DNA of 59,079 nucleotides from Candidatus Poribacteria bacterium (lineage in GTDB: Bacteria; Poribacteria; WGA-4E; WGA-3G): NCBI GenBank assembly GCA_028818705.1, contig JAPPNJ010000187.1:1-59079 (forward strand), read 5' to 3'. The number at the start of each line of letters is the position of its first letter. Position 1 is the stretch's first letter. Both the position numbers and the translations under genes were made by a program. Of this stretch, positions 1 through 7,468 are shown piece after piece. The notes beneath the pieces are model-generated. The model was given only the letters and a program-made list of their open reading frames with translations, did not search any database and was not told the DNA's origin.

Positions 1-378
1 GGTGCGTTTGTGGGATGTTCAGACGGGCAGGCATATTCGCACGCTTGAAGGGCATGCGTCTCAGGTCGGTAGCGTATCGTTTAGTCCAGATGGTAGGACG
101 CTGGCGAGTGCGAGTAGAGATGCTACGGTGCGTTTGTGGGATGTTCAGACGGGCAGGCATATTCGCACGCTTGAAGGGCATGCGTCTCAGGTCGGTAGCG
201 TATCGTTTAGTCCAGATGGTAGGACGCTGGCGAGTGCGAGTAGAGATGCTACGGTGCGTTTGTGGGATGTTCAGACGGGCAGGCATATTCGCACGCTTGA
301 AGGGCATAGGGATTGGGTCAGTAGTGTATCGTTCAGTCCGGATGGCAGGACACTGGCGAGTGCGAGTTCGGACGGGAC
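1..378 (+). repeat. Tandem 126-bp WD40-coding repeat (three units in window)
   Basis: Units run 1-126, 127-252 and 253-378. The first two are identical base for base by eye. The third is identical for its first ~55 bases and then diverges. The period is 42 codons, so unit gain or loss keeps the reading frame. More units probably lie left of the window. Confidence 0.95.
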
Positions 379-1039
379 GGTGTTGGTGTGGGAAATCATA
401 CCCACCTCTACACCGCCAGAGTGGCTCCCCGAAGATGTCAACAATGATGGGAGCGTCAACGCTACGGATATAATTTTGGTGGCATCACATTTCGGGGAAA
501 GCGGACAAAACGATGTGGATGTCAACGGCGATGGCGTTGTGAATATCACAGATTTGACGCTTGTCATGGCAGCATTTGAGAATACCGCTGGTGCCCCTGA
601 AATATGGAGTCTGGCTCTGGAGAACAGGTTAACGCGGGCAGAGGTAGAACAGTGGCTGCATCAGGCACGGCAAGTGGGCTCGACAGATGCTGCGTTTCAG
701 CGTGGGATTTTGATGTTGGAACAACTCCTTTCCTCCTTGATTCCCAAAGAGACGGTACTATTGCCAAACTACCCAAATCCGTTTAATCCTGAGACATGGA
801 TCCCGTATCGGTTGGCAAAACCTGCGAATGTTAGCATATCCATCTATGCTGCTGATGGCGGGTTGGTTCGGACGTTGGATTTGGAACATCAAGGTGTTGG
901 GATTTACGAGTCTCGGAGTCGTGCGGCGTATTGGGATGGTAGAAATGGACTCGGTGAACCTGTTGCGAGCGGTGTGTATTTTTATACACTGACAGCAGAC
1001 AAGTTCACTGCTACACGGAAGATGCTGATAATGAAGTAG
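2..1039 (+). CDS. WD40-repeat / dockerin / FlgD-like C-terminal secreted protein, 5' truncated by window edge
   Basis: This is the 3' part of a gene that begins before the window; no true start is visible. Residues 1 to about 130 hold three WD40 blades of 42 residues each (VRLWDVQTGRHIRTLEGH ... SVSFSPDGRTLASAS). Residues about 140-190 form a dockerin-type pair of calcium loops (DVNNDGSVNATD and DVNGDGVVNITD). The last 90 residues start with NYPNPFNPETWIPYRL and continue as a beta-rich FlgD-like or type IX-sorting-like domain (WDGRNGLGEPVASGVYFY). By family knowledge this suggests an exported beta-propeller protein held in a surface complex; its ligand is unknown. Blades 1 and 2 are identical at the DNA level, which points to recent duplication or gene conversion and makes the upstream copy number prone to assembly collapse. 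Confidence 0.85.
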   Translation: MRLWDVQTGRHIRTLEGHASQVGSVSFSPDGRTLASASRDATVRLWDVQTGRHIRTLEGHASQVGSVSFSPDGRTLASASRDATVRLWDVQTGRHIRTLEGHRDWVSSVSFSPDGRTLASASSDGTVLVWEIIPTSTPPEWLPEDVNNDGSVNATDIILVASHFGESGQNDVDVNGDGVVNITDLTLVMAAFENTAGAPEIWSLALENRLTRAEVEQWLHQARQVGSTDAAFQRGILMLEQLLSSLIPKETVLLPNYPNPFNPETWIPYRLAKPANVSISIYAADGGLVRTLDLEHQGVGIYESRSRAAYWDGRNGLGEPVASGVYFYTLTADKFTATRKMLIMK

Positions 1040-1261
1040 TTGACAGCAACATTGCGTATGGGCAGGCACGTGTGCGGGTCGTATTCTTCTGTTGGTTCAG
1101 GCACACTGAACTTCGGGTAGATTTTACAATTACTTTGACATTAGCAAACAACATCCAATCCGCCTAACAAATCAGAATCAACAGTATTCATGCCGTGTGG
1201 CATTCCCCGTATGGCATTCTCTGCCCCTCATCAGGAGACTTGTGAATCGGCTGCGTAAATC
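1040..1261. other. Intergenic gap with hairpin-repeat remnants
   Basis: No gene is seen. Around 1166-1250 lies a degraded copy of the hairpin module found at 41340 and 45453: AATCAACAGTATTCATGCC, then GGCATTCCCCG and a second GGCATTC, followed by CCCCTCATCAGG, which resembles the interior of the family B elements at 30566 and 33530. Confidence 0.6.
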
Positions 1262-1450
1262 TTGGATACAAAGAAACGGAAATTTCACCAAATTCTGCCT
1301 GATGAAGAAACGGTGCGTGAAGGCTATCTCCGCGTCGTTGATGAATCTGAAGAGGATTATTTATATCCCGAATCCTATTTCATTTTTGTTGAACTGCCTC
1401 CGAAAGTACAGGAGGCATTCATAGCGAAGGAAAACGTAGATGTCAGATGA
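1262..1450 (+). CDS. Small conserved-looking protein of 62 aa preceding nuoE
   Basis: The reading frame opens after an in-frame TAA at 1256 and its first usable start is TTG at 1262, so the true amino end may have been lost or the start may be non-canonical. The core, GYLRVVDESEEDYLYP followed by SYFIFVELPPKVQEAF, resembles a short protein family I associate from memory mainly with cyanobacteria (pattern DxSGEDYLYPxxYF...LP). No catalytic residues or membrane segment are visible and the function is unknown. Its 3' end overlaps the nuoE start at 1440 by 11 bases in another frame, which suggests translational coupling. It lies directly downstream of repeat debris, so truncation by an insertion is possible. 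Confidence 0.5.
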   Translation: MDTKKRKFHQILPDEETVREGYLRVVDESEEDYLYPESYFIFVELPPKVQEAFIAKENVDVR

Positions 1451-1958
1451 ACTCATTCAAATCGAAACGCCTTTCGCGTTTAACGAAGAAAACCAGCGTG
1501 AATTCGACGAGTTAATAGGACGGTATCCTATTAAGGAAGCAGCAATGCTGCCGACGCTCCATCTCGCGCAAAAGCAAGCAGGCTATATCACACCTGCTGT
1601 CATGAAATACGTTGCAGAGCAACTTGAAGTCTCCGTGATGAAGGTTAAGGATGTCGTTACGTTTTATCCGATGTTCTTTGAAGAACCGGTGGGCGAGTAC
1701 GTCATTCGGATATGCCACACATTACCTTGCGCCTTGCGGGATTGCAAGGTCGTTTTGGATCATCTCAAGGAGAAATTGGATACAGATGTTGCTTCCGAAA
1801 CGAATCTTGCGAAAGGCACAACTGCTGACGGTAAGTTCACCCTTATGAAGGTGGAATGCCTCGCCTCGTGCGACGTTGCCCCGGTTATCATGGTGAACGA
1901 CGATTTATACAAAAATTTGACTCCGAAAAAGGTTGACGAGATCTTAGACAATTTGTAG
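1440..1958 (+). CDS. nuoE: NADH-quinone oxidoreductase subunit E (NuoE)
   Basis: This is the thioredoxin-fold 2Fe-2S subunit of the peripheral arm of complex I, carrying cluster N1a beside NuoF. At 172 aa it has the usual length. The ligands are visible as C92 and C97 in ICHTLPC and C140 and C144 in CLASC. The helical N-terminal part (AAMLPTLHLAQKQAGYIT, then VKDVVTFYPMFF) is typical of the family. The start ATG lies inside the preceding small reading frame, with AGGAGGC about 30 bases upstream and no ideal close Shine-Dalgarno. It ends in TAG 10 bases before nuoF. nuoA-D, which usually precede nuoE, are absent from the window. Confidence 0.97.
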   Translation: MSDELIQIETPFAFNEENQREFDELIGRYPIKEAAMLPTLHLAQKQAGYITPAVMKYVAEQLEVSVMKVKDVVTFYPMFFEEPVGEYVIRICHTLPCALRDCKVVLDHLKEKLDTDVASETNLAKGTTADGKFTLMKVECLASCDVAPVIMVNDDLYKNLTPKKVDEILDNL

Positions 1959-1968
1959 AGGAGAAAGT

Positions 1969-3444
1969 ATGGTTCAAGAAAGACGAATTCTCTACGAGCA
2001 TCTGGATGTGCCTGATATTAACACGTTCGATGTCTTCCGCCAATACGATGGCTATAAGGGTTTTGAAAAGGCAATTGCAGAATATCAACCAGAAGATATT
2101 GCCAAAATGGTGATGGATTCGGGGTTGAAAGGGAGAGGCGGTGCTGGATTTTCGACGGGTTTGAAATGGAGTTTCGTCCCAAGGGATATAAAGCCGTGTT
2201 ACCTGTGTTGCAACGCTGATGAAAGTGAGCCAGGAACATTTAGCAATCGCTACGTCTTGGAGAAGAATCCACACCTATTGATTGAAGGCATTTTAATCTG
2301 CTGCTACGCGATGGGTATTGAGACGACTTACGTCTATATCCGCGGTGAATTTACCCTCGGGAAAAAGATGCTGGACGCTGCGATCCAAGAGGCTTACGAA
2401 AAGGGATACCTTGGCAAGGACATTCGTGGTACAGGACTCAACATTGACATCTATACACATCCTGGAGCCGGTGCTTATATCTGTGGTGAAGAGACAGGTT
2501 TAATTGAATCGCTTGAGGGCAAACGCGGACAACCTCGTAACAAACCACCATTTCCTGCTGTCGAAGGTGTGTTCGGGAAACCGACAGTCGTACAGAACGT
2601 CGAGACGCTGTGCAATCTACCTTTTATTGTCAGCAAGGGTGTTGAATGGTACACACAGATGGGACCGACCTACGCCGATACGCGGTCGGATCCGCCGACG
2701 CCTGATCCGAACACTGGCACGAAACTCTACTGTATCAGCGGCGATGTCAACGAACCAGGCGTTTATGAACTTGACCTCGGATTGACATGCACTGAACTCA
2801 TTGAGGTTGCGGGCGGTTTACGCGGTGAAAAGGTGAAAGCGGTGATTCCTGGTGGCAGTTCTGCTCCGATTTTAACTCACTATGAGTTGGATACGCGGCT
2901 CGATTTTACCTCACTCACACTCGCTAAATCTATGCTCGGTTCCGGGGGTATCATCGTGATGAACGAAACCCGGAATATCGTTGATTGCTTGCTCAATATC
3001 ATGAAGTTTTATGCGCATGAATCCTGTGGGCAATGTACACCGTGCCGCTGGGGCACCCCATGGGTGCGTGATATTGTCCAACGTATTGCCGACGGAGAGG
3101 GACGCCAAAGCACTATCACACGTCCCAAATTCGGTATCGCTGAAAATGGAAGATGGGGCGATACCGGCGAAACAGAAGAAATTTACGAAGATTTGGATCT
3201 GCTGGAGAGTGTTGCTAACAACATTGCGAATGTGGATACGATGACATGGAACACTATCTGTGTATTTGGCATCGCTGTCTCATGGCCAGCTGTGAGTTAC
3301 ATGCGCAAATTCCGTCCTGAGTTTGAAGTCGCTATTCGAGAAGGTAAATTGGTTACCTTGCCTGTTGCCGAAGCCACAGTCCCACCCGAGGAAAATTACG
3401 CGTATCAACAACGGTTTGTTCCGAAAGAGTTCGCTGACCTGTAG
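1969..3444 (+). CDS. nuoF: NADH-quinone oxidoreductase subunit F (NuoF)
   Basis: This is the NADH-oxidising flavoprotein of complex I, binding FMN and cluster N3. Glycine-rich NADH/FMN sites are seen at residues 55-67 (GRGGAGFSTGLKW) and 167-195 (GAYICGEETGLIESLEG onward). The N3 ligands are C353, C356 and C359 in ESCGQCTPCRWG plus C431. At 491 aa it is longer than the common 420-450 because of a short insert around residues 230-250 (ADTRSDPPTPDPNTG) and another around 376-405. After C431 the family's acidic LGDA pattern reads FGIA, a local oddity. Start ATG follows AGAGGAGAAAGT, a strong ribosome site. Nested between nuoE and nuoG. Confidence 0.97.
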   Translation: MVQERRILYEHLDVPDINTFDVFRQYDGYKGFEKAIAEYQPEDIAKMVMDSGLKGRGGAGFSTGLKWSFVPRDIKPCYLCCNADESEPGTFSNRYVLEKNPHLLIEGILICCYAMGIETTYVYIRGEFTLGKKMLDAAIQEAYEKGYLGKDIRGTGLNIDIYTHPGAGAYICGEETGLIESLEGKRGQPRNKPPFPAVEGVFGKPTVVQNVETLCNLPFIVSKGVEWYTQMGPTYADTRSDPPTPDPNTGTKLYCISGDVNEPGVYELDLGLTCTELIEVAGGLRGEKVKAVIPGGSSAPILTHYELDTRLDFTSLTLAKSMLGSGGIIVMNETRNIVDCLLNIMKFYAHESCGQCTPCRWGTPWVRDIVQRIADGEGRQSTITRPKFGIAENGRWGDTGETEEIYEDLDLLESVANNIANVDTMTWNTICVFGIAVSWPAVSYMRKFRPEFEVAIREGKLVTLPVAEATVPPEENYAYQQRFVPKEFADL

Positions 3445-3468
3445 AATTGGGTTGTCGGTTCTCGATTG

Positions 3469-3489
3469 GGAAACCACTCTGTGGTTTCC
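3469..3489. repeat. Perfect 9-bp hairpin between nuoF and nuoG
   Basis: GGAAACCAC-TCT-GTGGTTTCC is flanked by degenerate GTCGGTTCTC and CGGTTCTCAGTTA direct-repeat words. The same stem with loop GAA occurs at 13074-13092. There is no long U-tract, so I do not call it a terminator. It could act as an mRNA-stabilising or attenuating hairpin within the nuo transcript. Confidence 0.8.
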
Positions 3490-3588
3490 TTTCGGTTCTC
3501 AGTTAAGAAGGGCAGTGGAAAGACCAAAAGTTTATGAGTTTCCAGAGTGCCTTAACAGATAACGGATAACCATTTCTTGGAGTAATTT

Positions 3589-5238
3589 ATGGCATTTATC
3601 AAATTAGATGACCTCGAGGTAGAGGTTGAAGATGGAACGAATATAGTTGAGGCAGCAAAACAACACGGTATTGAGGTCCCTCACTACTGTTATCATCCAG
3701 GGTTAAGTAGTCCTGCGAATTGCCGCATGTGCCTCGTTGAACCGCACGTTTTCTTTCCACCTGCTGGTGCGATTGTGCCCGATCGGCAGCTTGCAACGGG
3801 GTGCACAACGGTCGTGCGAACGGCACCACCTGACAGAAAACTGGATGGAAAATACGACTTCATTGTCCGAACGGATAGCCCTCGCGTCAAAAAAGCACGG
3901 GAGGACATCTTGGAATTCCTGCTTGTACATCACCCACTCGATTGCCCTGTTTGCGATCAAGCAGGTGAATGCGACTTGCAAGACTTCTCGCATCGGCATG
4001 GTAGCGATAAGAGTCGCTATCTTGAAGTTAAAAATGTTCCACCGAAGAAGGATCTCGGACCGGACGTTTTGCTCTATTCAACACGCTGTATCGTCTGTAC
4101 TCGGTGTATCCGATTCGGTCAAGAGGTATCTGGCAGCGGTGAATTGGGCTTAGTTCACCGCGGTTCTCACGATGAAATTGATATTCCGCGAAGTCACGAC
4201 GGTACTCCGATACAGTTGCTGGATAATAAACTTGCAGGAAATGTTGTTGATATCTGTCCCGTTGGTGCGTTGATTAGCAAAGATTTTTTGTTTAAATCTC
4301 GTCCATGGTTCTTGGAACAGGCAAATAGTGTCTGTTCAGGATGCAGCGTCGGCTGTAATATCACAGTAGAATATAAAGCCGATGGTGTTTATCGGCTGAA
4401 ACCGCGTTTCCATGGGGATATCAACCAGTATTGGATGTGTGATGATGGTCGCCTCGGTTATCACCATGTGAATAGCGATGAGCGGCTCCAACTCCCATTG
4501 CAGCGCGTTGACGAAGAACTCACGCCAACACATTGGGGAGATGCTCTGACGGTAATTACGGAGAAGTTGTCGGAAGCAGAGGCTGCAGATATTGTTGTTA
4601 TCGGTTCCGCCCAAGGCACGAACGAAGATAATTACGTTTTACAGCAATTCGCACACGATGTACTGGAAACGACGCAGTTAGGGCTCTTTGGACAGCGACC
4701 GGGTGAAGAACATAAATTCCCGCAATTCACCATTGAAGCGGATAAGAATCCAAATACAGCGGGTGCGCGAACGATACTCGGTTCTGCGAATGGTAACGTC
4801 GTTTTAGAAGGTGATGCACTTTGGGAAAAGGTTTCAGGTGCCAAAGTCGTTTACCTCGTTAGTGGCGCACCGGAACGCCCTCTCGAAGATGCCGAGAAAG
4901 CGGCATTAGAAAACGTCGACTTCCTCATCGTGCAAGACGTTTTACCATCAGAAGTCACACAATTAGCGGACGTAGTGCTGCCGGGTACCACTTTTGCAGA
5001 GAAAGATGGGACCTTCACTAATTCAACGGGTTGGGTGCAACGGATCCGTAAGACCATTGATCCGCCCGGTGAAGCGCGTCTGGATTGGGAAATTACACAG
5101 CAGATCGCTAAGCAGCTCGGAGGTGACCTCAACTATCGCTTTGCAGGTGAGATCGCGCTTGCGATTGCGGAAAATGTGCCGGGCTATCAGGATGCAACGC
5201 ATCAAAGCATTGGGGATGCAGGAATTAAGTTAGCCTAA
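3589..5238 (+). CDS. nuoG: NADH-quinone oxidoreductase subunit G (NuoG), short form
   Basis: This is the iron-sulfur subunit of the complex I peripheral arm. The N-terminal 2Fe-2S domain has C34, C45, C48 and C72. The His-Cys 4Fe-4S site has HHPLDC with C119, C122 and C128. The N4-type site has C167, C170, C173 and C223. An extra N7-type site, known only from part of the family, is complete: C249, C252, C256 and C284. The molybdopterin-oxidoreductase-like part is only about 260 residues, so the protein is 549 aa, against roughly 700-900 in well-known homologues. It keeps the VVLPGTTFAEKDGTFTNSTG region of that fold and ends naturally in TAA. Start ATG follows TTGGAGTAATTT. Confidence 0.95.
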   Translation: MAFIKLDDLEVEVEDGTNIVEAAKQHGIEVPHYCYHPGLSSPANCRMCLVEPHVFFPPAGAIVPDRQLATGCTTVVRTAPPDRKLDGKYDFIVRTDSPRVKKAREDILEFLLVHHPLDCPVCDQAGECDLQDFSHRHGSDKSRYLEVKNVPPKKDLGPDVLLYSTRCIVCTRCIRFGQEVSGSGELGLVHRGSHDEIDIPRSHDGTPIQLLDNKLAGNVVDICPVGALISKDFLFKSRPWFLEQANSVCSGCSVGCNITVEYKADGVYRLKPRFHGDINQYWMCDDGRLGYHHVNSDERLQLPLQRVDEELTPTHWGDALTVITEKLSEAEAADIVVIGSAQGTNEDNYVLQQFAHDVLETTQLGLFGQRPGEEHKFPQFTIEADKNPNTAGARTILGSANGNVVLEGDALWEKVSGAKVVYLVSGAPERPLEDAEKAALENVDFLIVQDVLPSEVTQLADVVLPGTTFAEKDGTFTNSTGWVQRIRKTIDPPGEARLDWEITQQIAKQLGGDLNYRFAGEIALAIAENVPGYQDATHQSIGDAGIKLA

Positions 5239-5283
5239 GCCTGTAAACTCGATAATGAGGGTTTCCACCAAGAAGGAGAGACT

Positions 5284-6471
5284 ATGGAAAATTTACCACT
5301 TAGCGTTTTCATCCTCAGTTCAATCGGCAAAATTCTCATCATCGTCCATTTGCTGCTGATCGGTGTGATGGCAATGATTTGGTCAGAACGTCGGGTGAGT
5401 GGATGGATGCAGGATCGGCTTGGACCGAATCGGGTTGGCTTCCAAGGAATCCTGCAGCCGGTTGCAGATGGGCTAAAGTTCCTCTTTAAGGAGGATCTCA
5501 TTCCAAACCATGTAGATAAGCCGCTCTACGTCCTTGCACCAGCAATGCTGTTAGTTCCAGCACTTGTTACAGTTGCAGTTGTGCCGTTTGGGAGTTCTAT
5601 CACGATACTTGGACACGAAATACCGCTCCAGATTGCGGATATCAACATCGGCATTCTGTATATCTTAGCGATAACGTCCCTGGGTGTCTACGGTGTTGTA
5701 CTTGGAGCGTGGGCATCTAATAACAAGTATTCGCTTTTAGGCGGTCTACGTTCATCAGCACAAATGATTAGTTACGAATTGACACTCGGATTGGCGATTA
5801 TCGGGCTGCTGATGTTGACCAGTTCGCTTAGCCTTCGAGAAATCGCGAAAGCACAAGGTGCCTACCCGTGGCATTGGAATTTTCTGATTCACTTTCCTGC
5901 ATTTTTAGCATTTACCACAGCAATGTTCGCAGAAACAAACCGCCTGCCGTTTGACCTTGCCGAAGCGGAACAGGAACTTGTCGCCGGGTATCACACAGAA
6001 TACAGTAGCATGAAGTTTGCGATGTTTTTCATGGCAGAATATATGAACATGATTGTAGGCTCTGCCGTGGTGGTGACGCTCTTCCTTGGTGGATGGCACT
6101 TCTTTGGCTTAGAAACCATGGGTGGTCCGGTGTGGAGCGGGATTATCTCGTTCGGCATTTTCTTTGTCAAAACAGCAATATTCCTGTTCGTGTTCATTTG
6201 GGTACGCTGGACGCTTCCGCGGTTTCGCTACGATCAACTCATGAACCTCGGTTGGAAGTTTCTGTTGCCCGTCGCGTTGAGTTCTATTGTTGTAACCGGG
6301 GCGCTATGGATTAGTACTGGCTCTCGCCTTGTGGTAGGCATCGGCAATGTGGTTGCTGCGCTTATCGTCGTATCAATTGTGGCGAGGATGCTTGTGATGG
6401 AAACCCCTGAACCAGCGATACAGGATAACGACAGTCGGCTCACACCGACTGCGCTCGACGCGACAGAATAG
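5284..6471 (+). CDS. nuoH: NADH-quinone oxidoreductase subunit H (NuoH)
   Basis: This is the membrane subunit that contacts the quinone site and joins the peripheral arm to the proton-pumping arm. The conserved N-terminal loop is seen as ERRVSGWMQDRLGPNRVG and the quinone-site loop as RLPFDLAEAEQELVAGYHTE with its acidic residues, along with about eight hydrophobic segments. The 395-aa length fits the family with a short polar C-terminal tail. Start ATG follows AGAAGGAGAGACT. Stop TAG is only 11 bases before the nuoJ start; the usual next gene, nuoI, is not there. Confidence 0.97.
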   Translation: MENLPLSVFILSSIGKILIIVHLLLIGVMAMIWSERRVSGWMQDRLGPNRVGFQGILQPVADGLKFLFKEDLIPNHVDKPLYVLAPAMLLVPALVTVAVVPFGSSITILGHEIPLQIADINIGILYILAITSLGVYGVVLGAWASNNKYSLLGGLRSSAQMISYELTLGLAIIGLLMLTSSLSLREIAKAQGAYPWHWNFLIHFPAFLAFTTAMFAETNRLPFDLAEAEQELVAGYHTEYSSMKFAMFFMAEYMNMIVGSAVVVTLFLGGWHFFGLETMGGPVWSGIISFGIFFVKTAIFLFVFIWVRWTLPRFRYDQLMNLGWKFLLPVALSSIVVTGALWISTGSRLVVGIGNVVAALIVVSIVARMLVMETPEPAIQDNDSRLTPTALDATE

Positions 6472-6482
6472 GAGGCACACTC

Positions 6483-7010
6483 ATGAATGCAGAACAGATT
6501 CTATTTATTCTCTTTGGAGCAGTCTCGCTAATTGGTGCCATTGCCGTAATATCGTTTCGGCATCCGATTTATAGTGCGCTTTCGCTTATTGTGACTTTTT
6601 TTGCACAAGCAGGTTTGTTTCTGCTATTAGGCGCGCACTTCGTTGCTGCGGTCCAAGTGATCGTTTATGCGGGTGCTATCATGGTGTTGTTTCTCTTTGT
6701 GATTATGCTTCTGAACCTTGGAACGCTCTCGGCAAAAGGTGCTTTAGGAGGTAAACTGAAGGGCTTTGCGATAATTTTAGGTATCTTGCTCGCTATCGAA
6801 GGCATCTACATTGCTACAAACGTACTCAATAATACCGCAATTGCCTCTGCACAACCGGCTGCAGCATCACCTAACACGACGACTTATGACATTGGCGAAC
6901 TCCTGTTCAGCAAGTATCTTTTACCTTTTGAGGTTACCTCGCTTATTCTATTGGCGGCATTGATTGGGGTTATCGTCCTCGTAAAACGTGAAAGTGAGAG
7001 CGAAAGCTAA
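6483..7010 (+). CDS. nuoJ: NADH-quinone oxidoreductase subunit J (NuoJ)
   Basis: This is a small membrane subunit of the complex I proton-pumping arm. It is 175 aa with five hydrophobic segments, including the family segment VQVIVYAGAIMVLFLFVIML, which carries the conserved glycine near the helix centre. Start ATG follows AGGAGGCACACTC. It lies between nuoH (11-base gap) and nuoK (48-base gap), so it is almost certainly co-transcribed. Confidence 0.95.
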   Translation: MNAEQILFILFGAVSLIGAIAVISFRHPIYSALSLIVTFFAQAGLFLLLGAHFVAAVQVIVYAGAIMVLFLFVIMLLNLGTLSAKGALGGKLKGFAIILGILLAIEGIYIATNVLNNTAIASAQPAAASPNTTTYDIGELLFSKYLLPFEVTSLILLAALIGVIVLVKRESESES

Positions 7011-7058
7011 AAGCGGTTTTGGAGATAAAGCCTACAATTATTAGGAGAAAAAGTTTAG

Positions 7059-7358
7059 ATGGAATTAAAGTATTACCTCATTTTAAGCGCGCTTCTGTTT
7101 ACAACAGGGGTAATCGGAGTCCTCGTCCGTAGGAACGCGATCATCATCTTTATGTGTATTGAATTGATGCTGAACGCAGCGAACCTCGCTTTTGTAGCAA
7201 TCAGCCGCAGCCTCGGCGAGGCGACTGGACAGGTGTTCGTCTTCTTCGTGATGACTGTCGCTGCCGCAGAGGTTGCGATTGGACTTGCAATTATTGTTAG
7301 CGTCTTCAAACATCGTGAAACGATTAACGTGGATGAAGTTAATTCGTTGAAAGGCTGA
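7059..7358 (+). CDS. nuoK: NADH-quinone oxidoreductase subunit K (NuoK)
   Basis: This is the three-helix membrane subunit of complex I, 99 aa, the usual length. The two buried glutamates important for proton transfer are seen in [16 protein letters not shown] and in [14 protein letters not shown]. Start ATG follows TTAGGAGAAAAAGTTTAG. It is followed by a 110-base gap before nuoL. Confidence 0.96.
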   Translation: MELKYYLILSALLFTTGVIGVLVRRNAIIIFMCIELMLNAANLAFVAISRSLGEATGQVFVFFVMTVAAAEVAIGLAIIVSVFKHRETINVDEVNSLKG

Positions 7359-7468
7359 AGCAAGGATTTTAACTGCTGCATTGAAAATCTCCGATGGGCT
7401 TTGAGACCTTGAACAGCATCAGATATTTAAGCAGCATAATCCACTAACCTTATTAACAAGGATAAAAA

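Noticed and set aside
3469..3489. Possible rho-independent terminator after nuoF
   Set aside because: The stem is strong but only three T residues follow, and nuoG lies directly downstream in the same operon; better explained as an interspersed hairpin.
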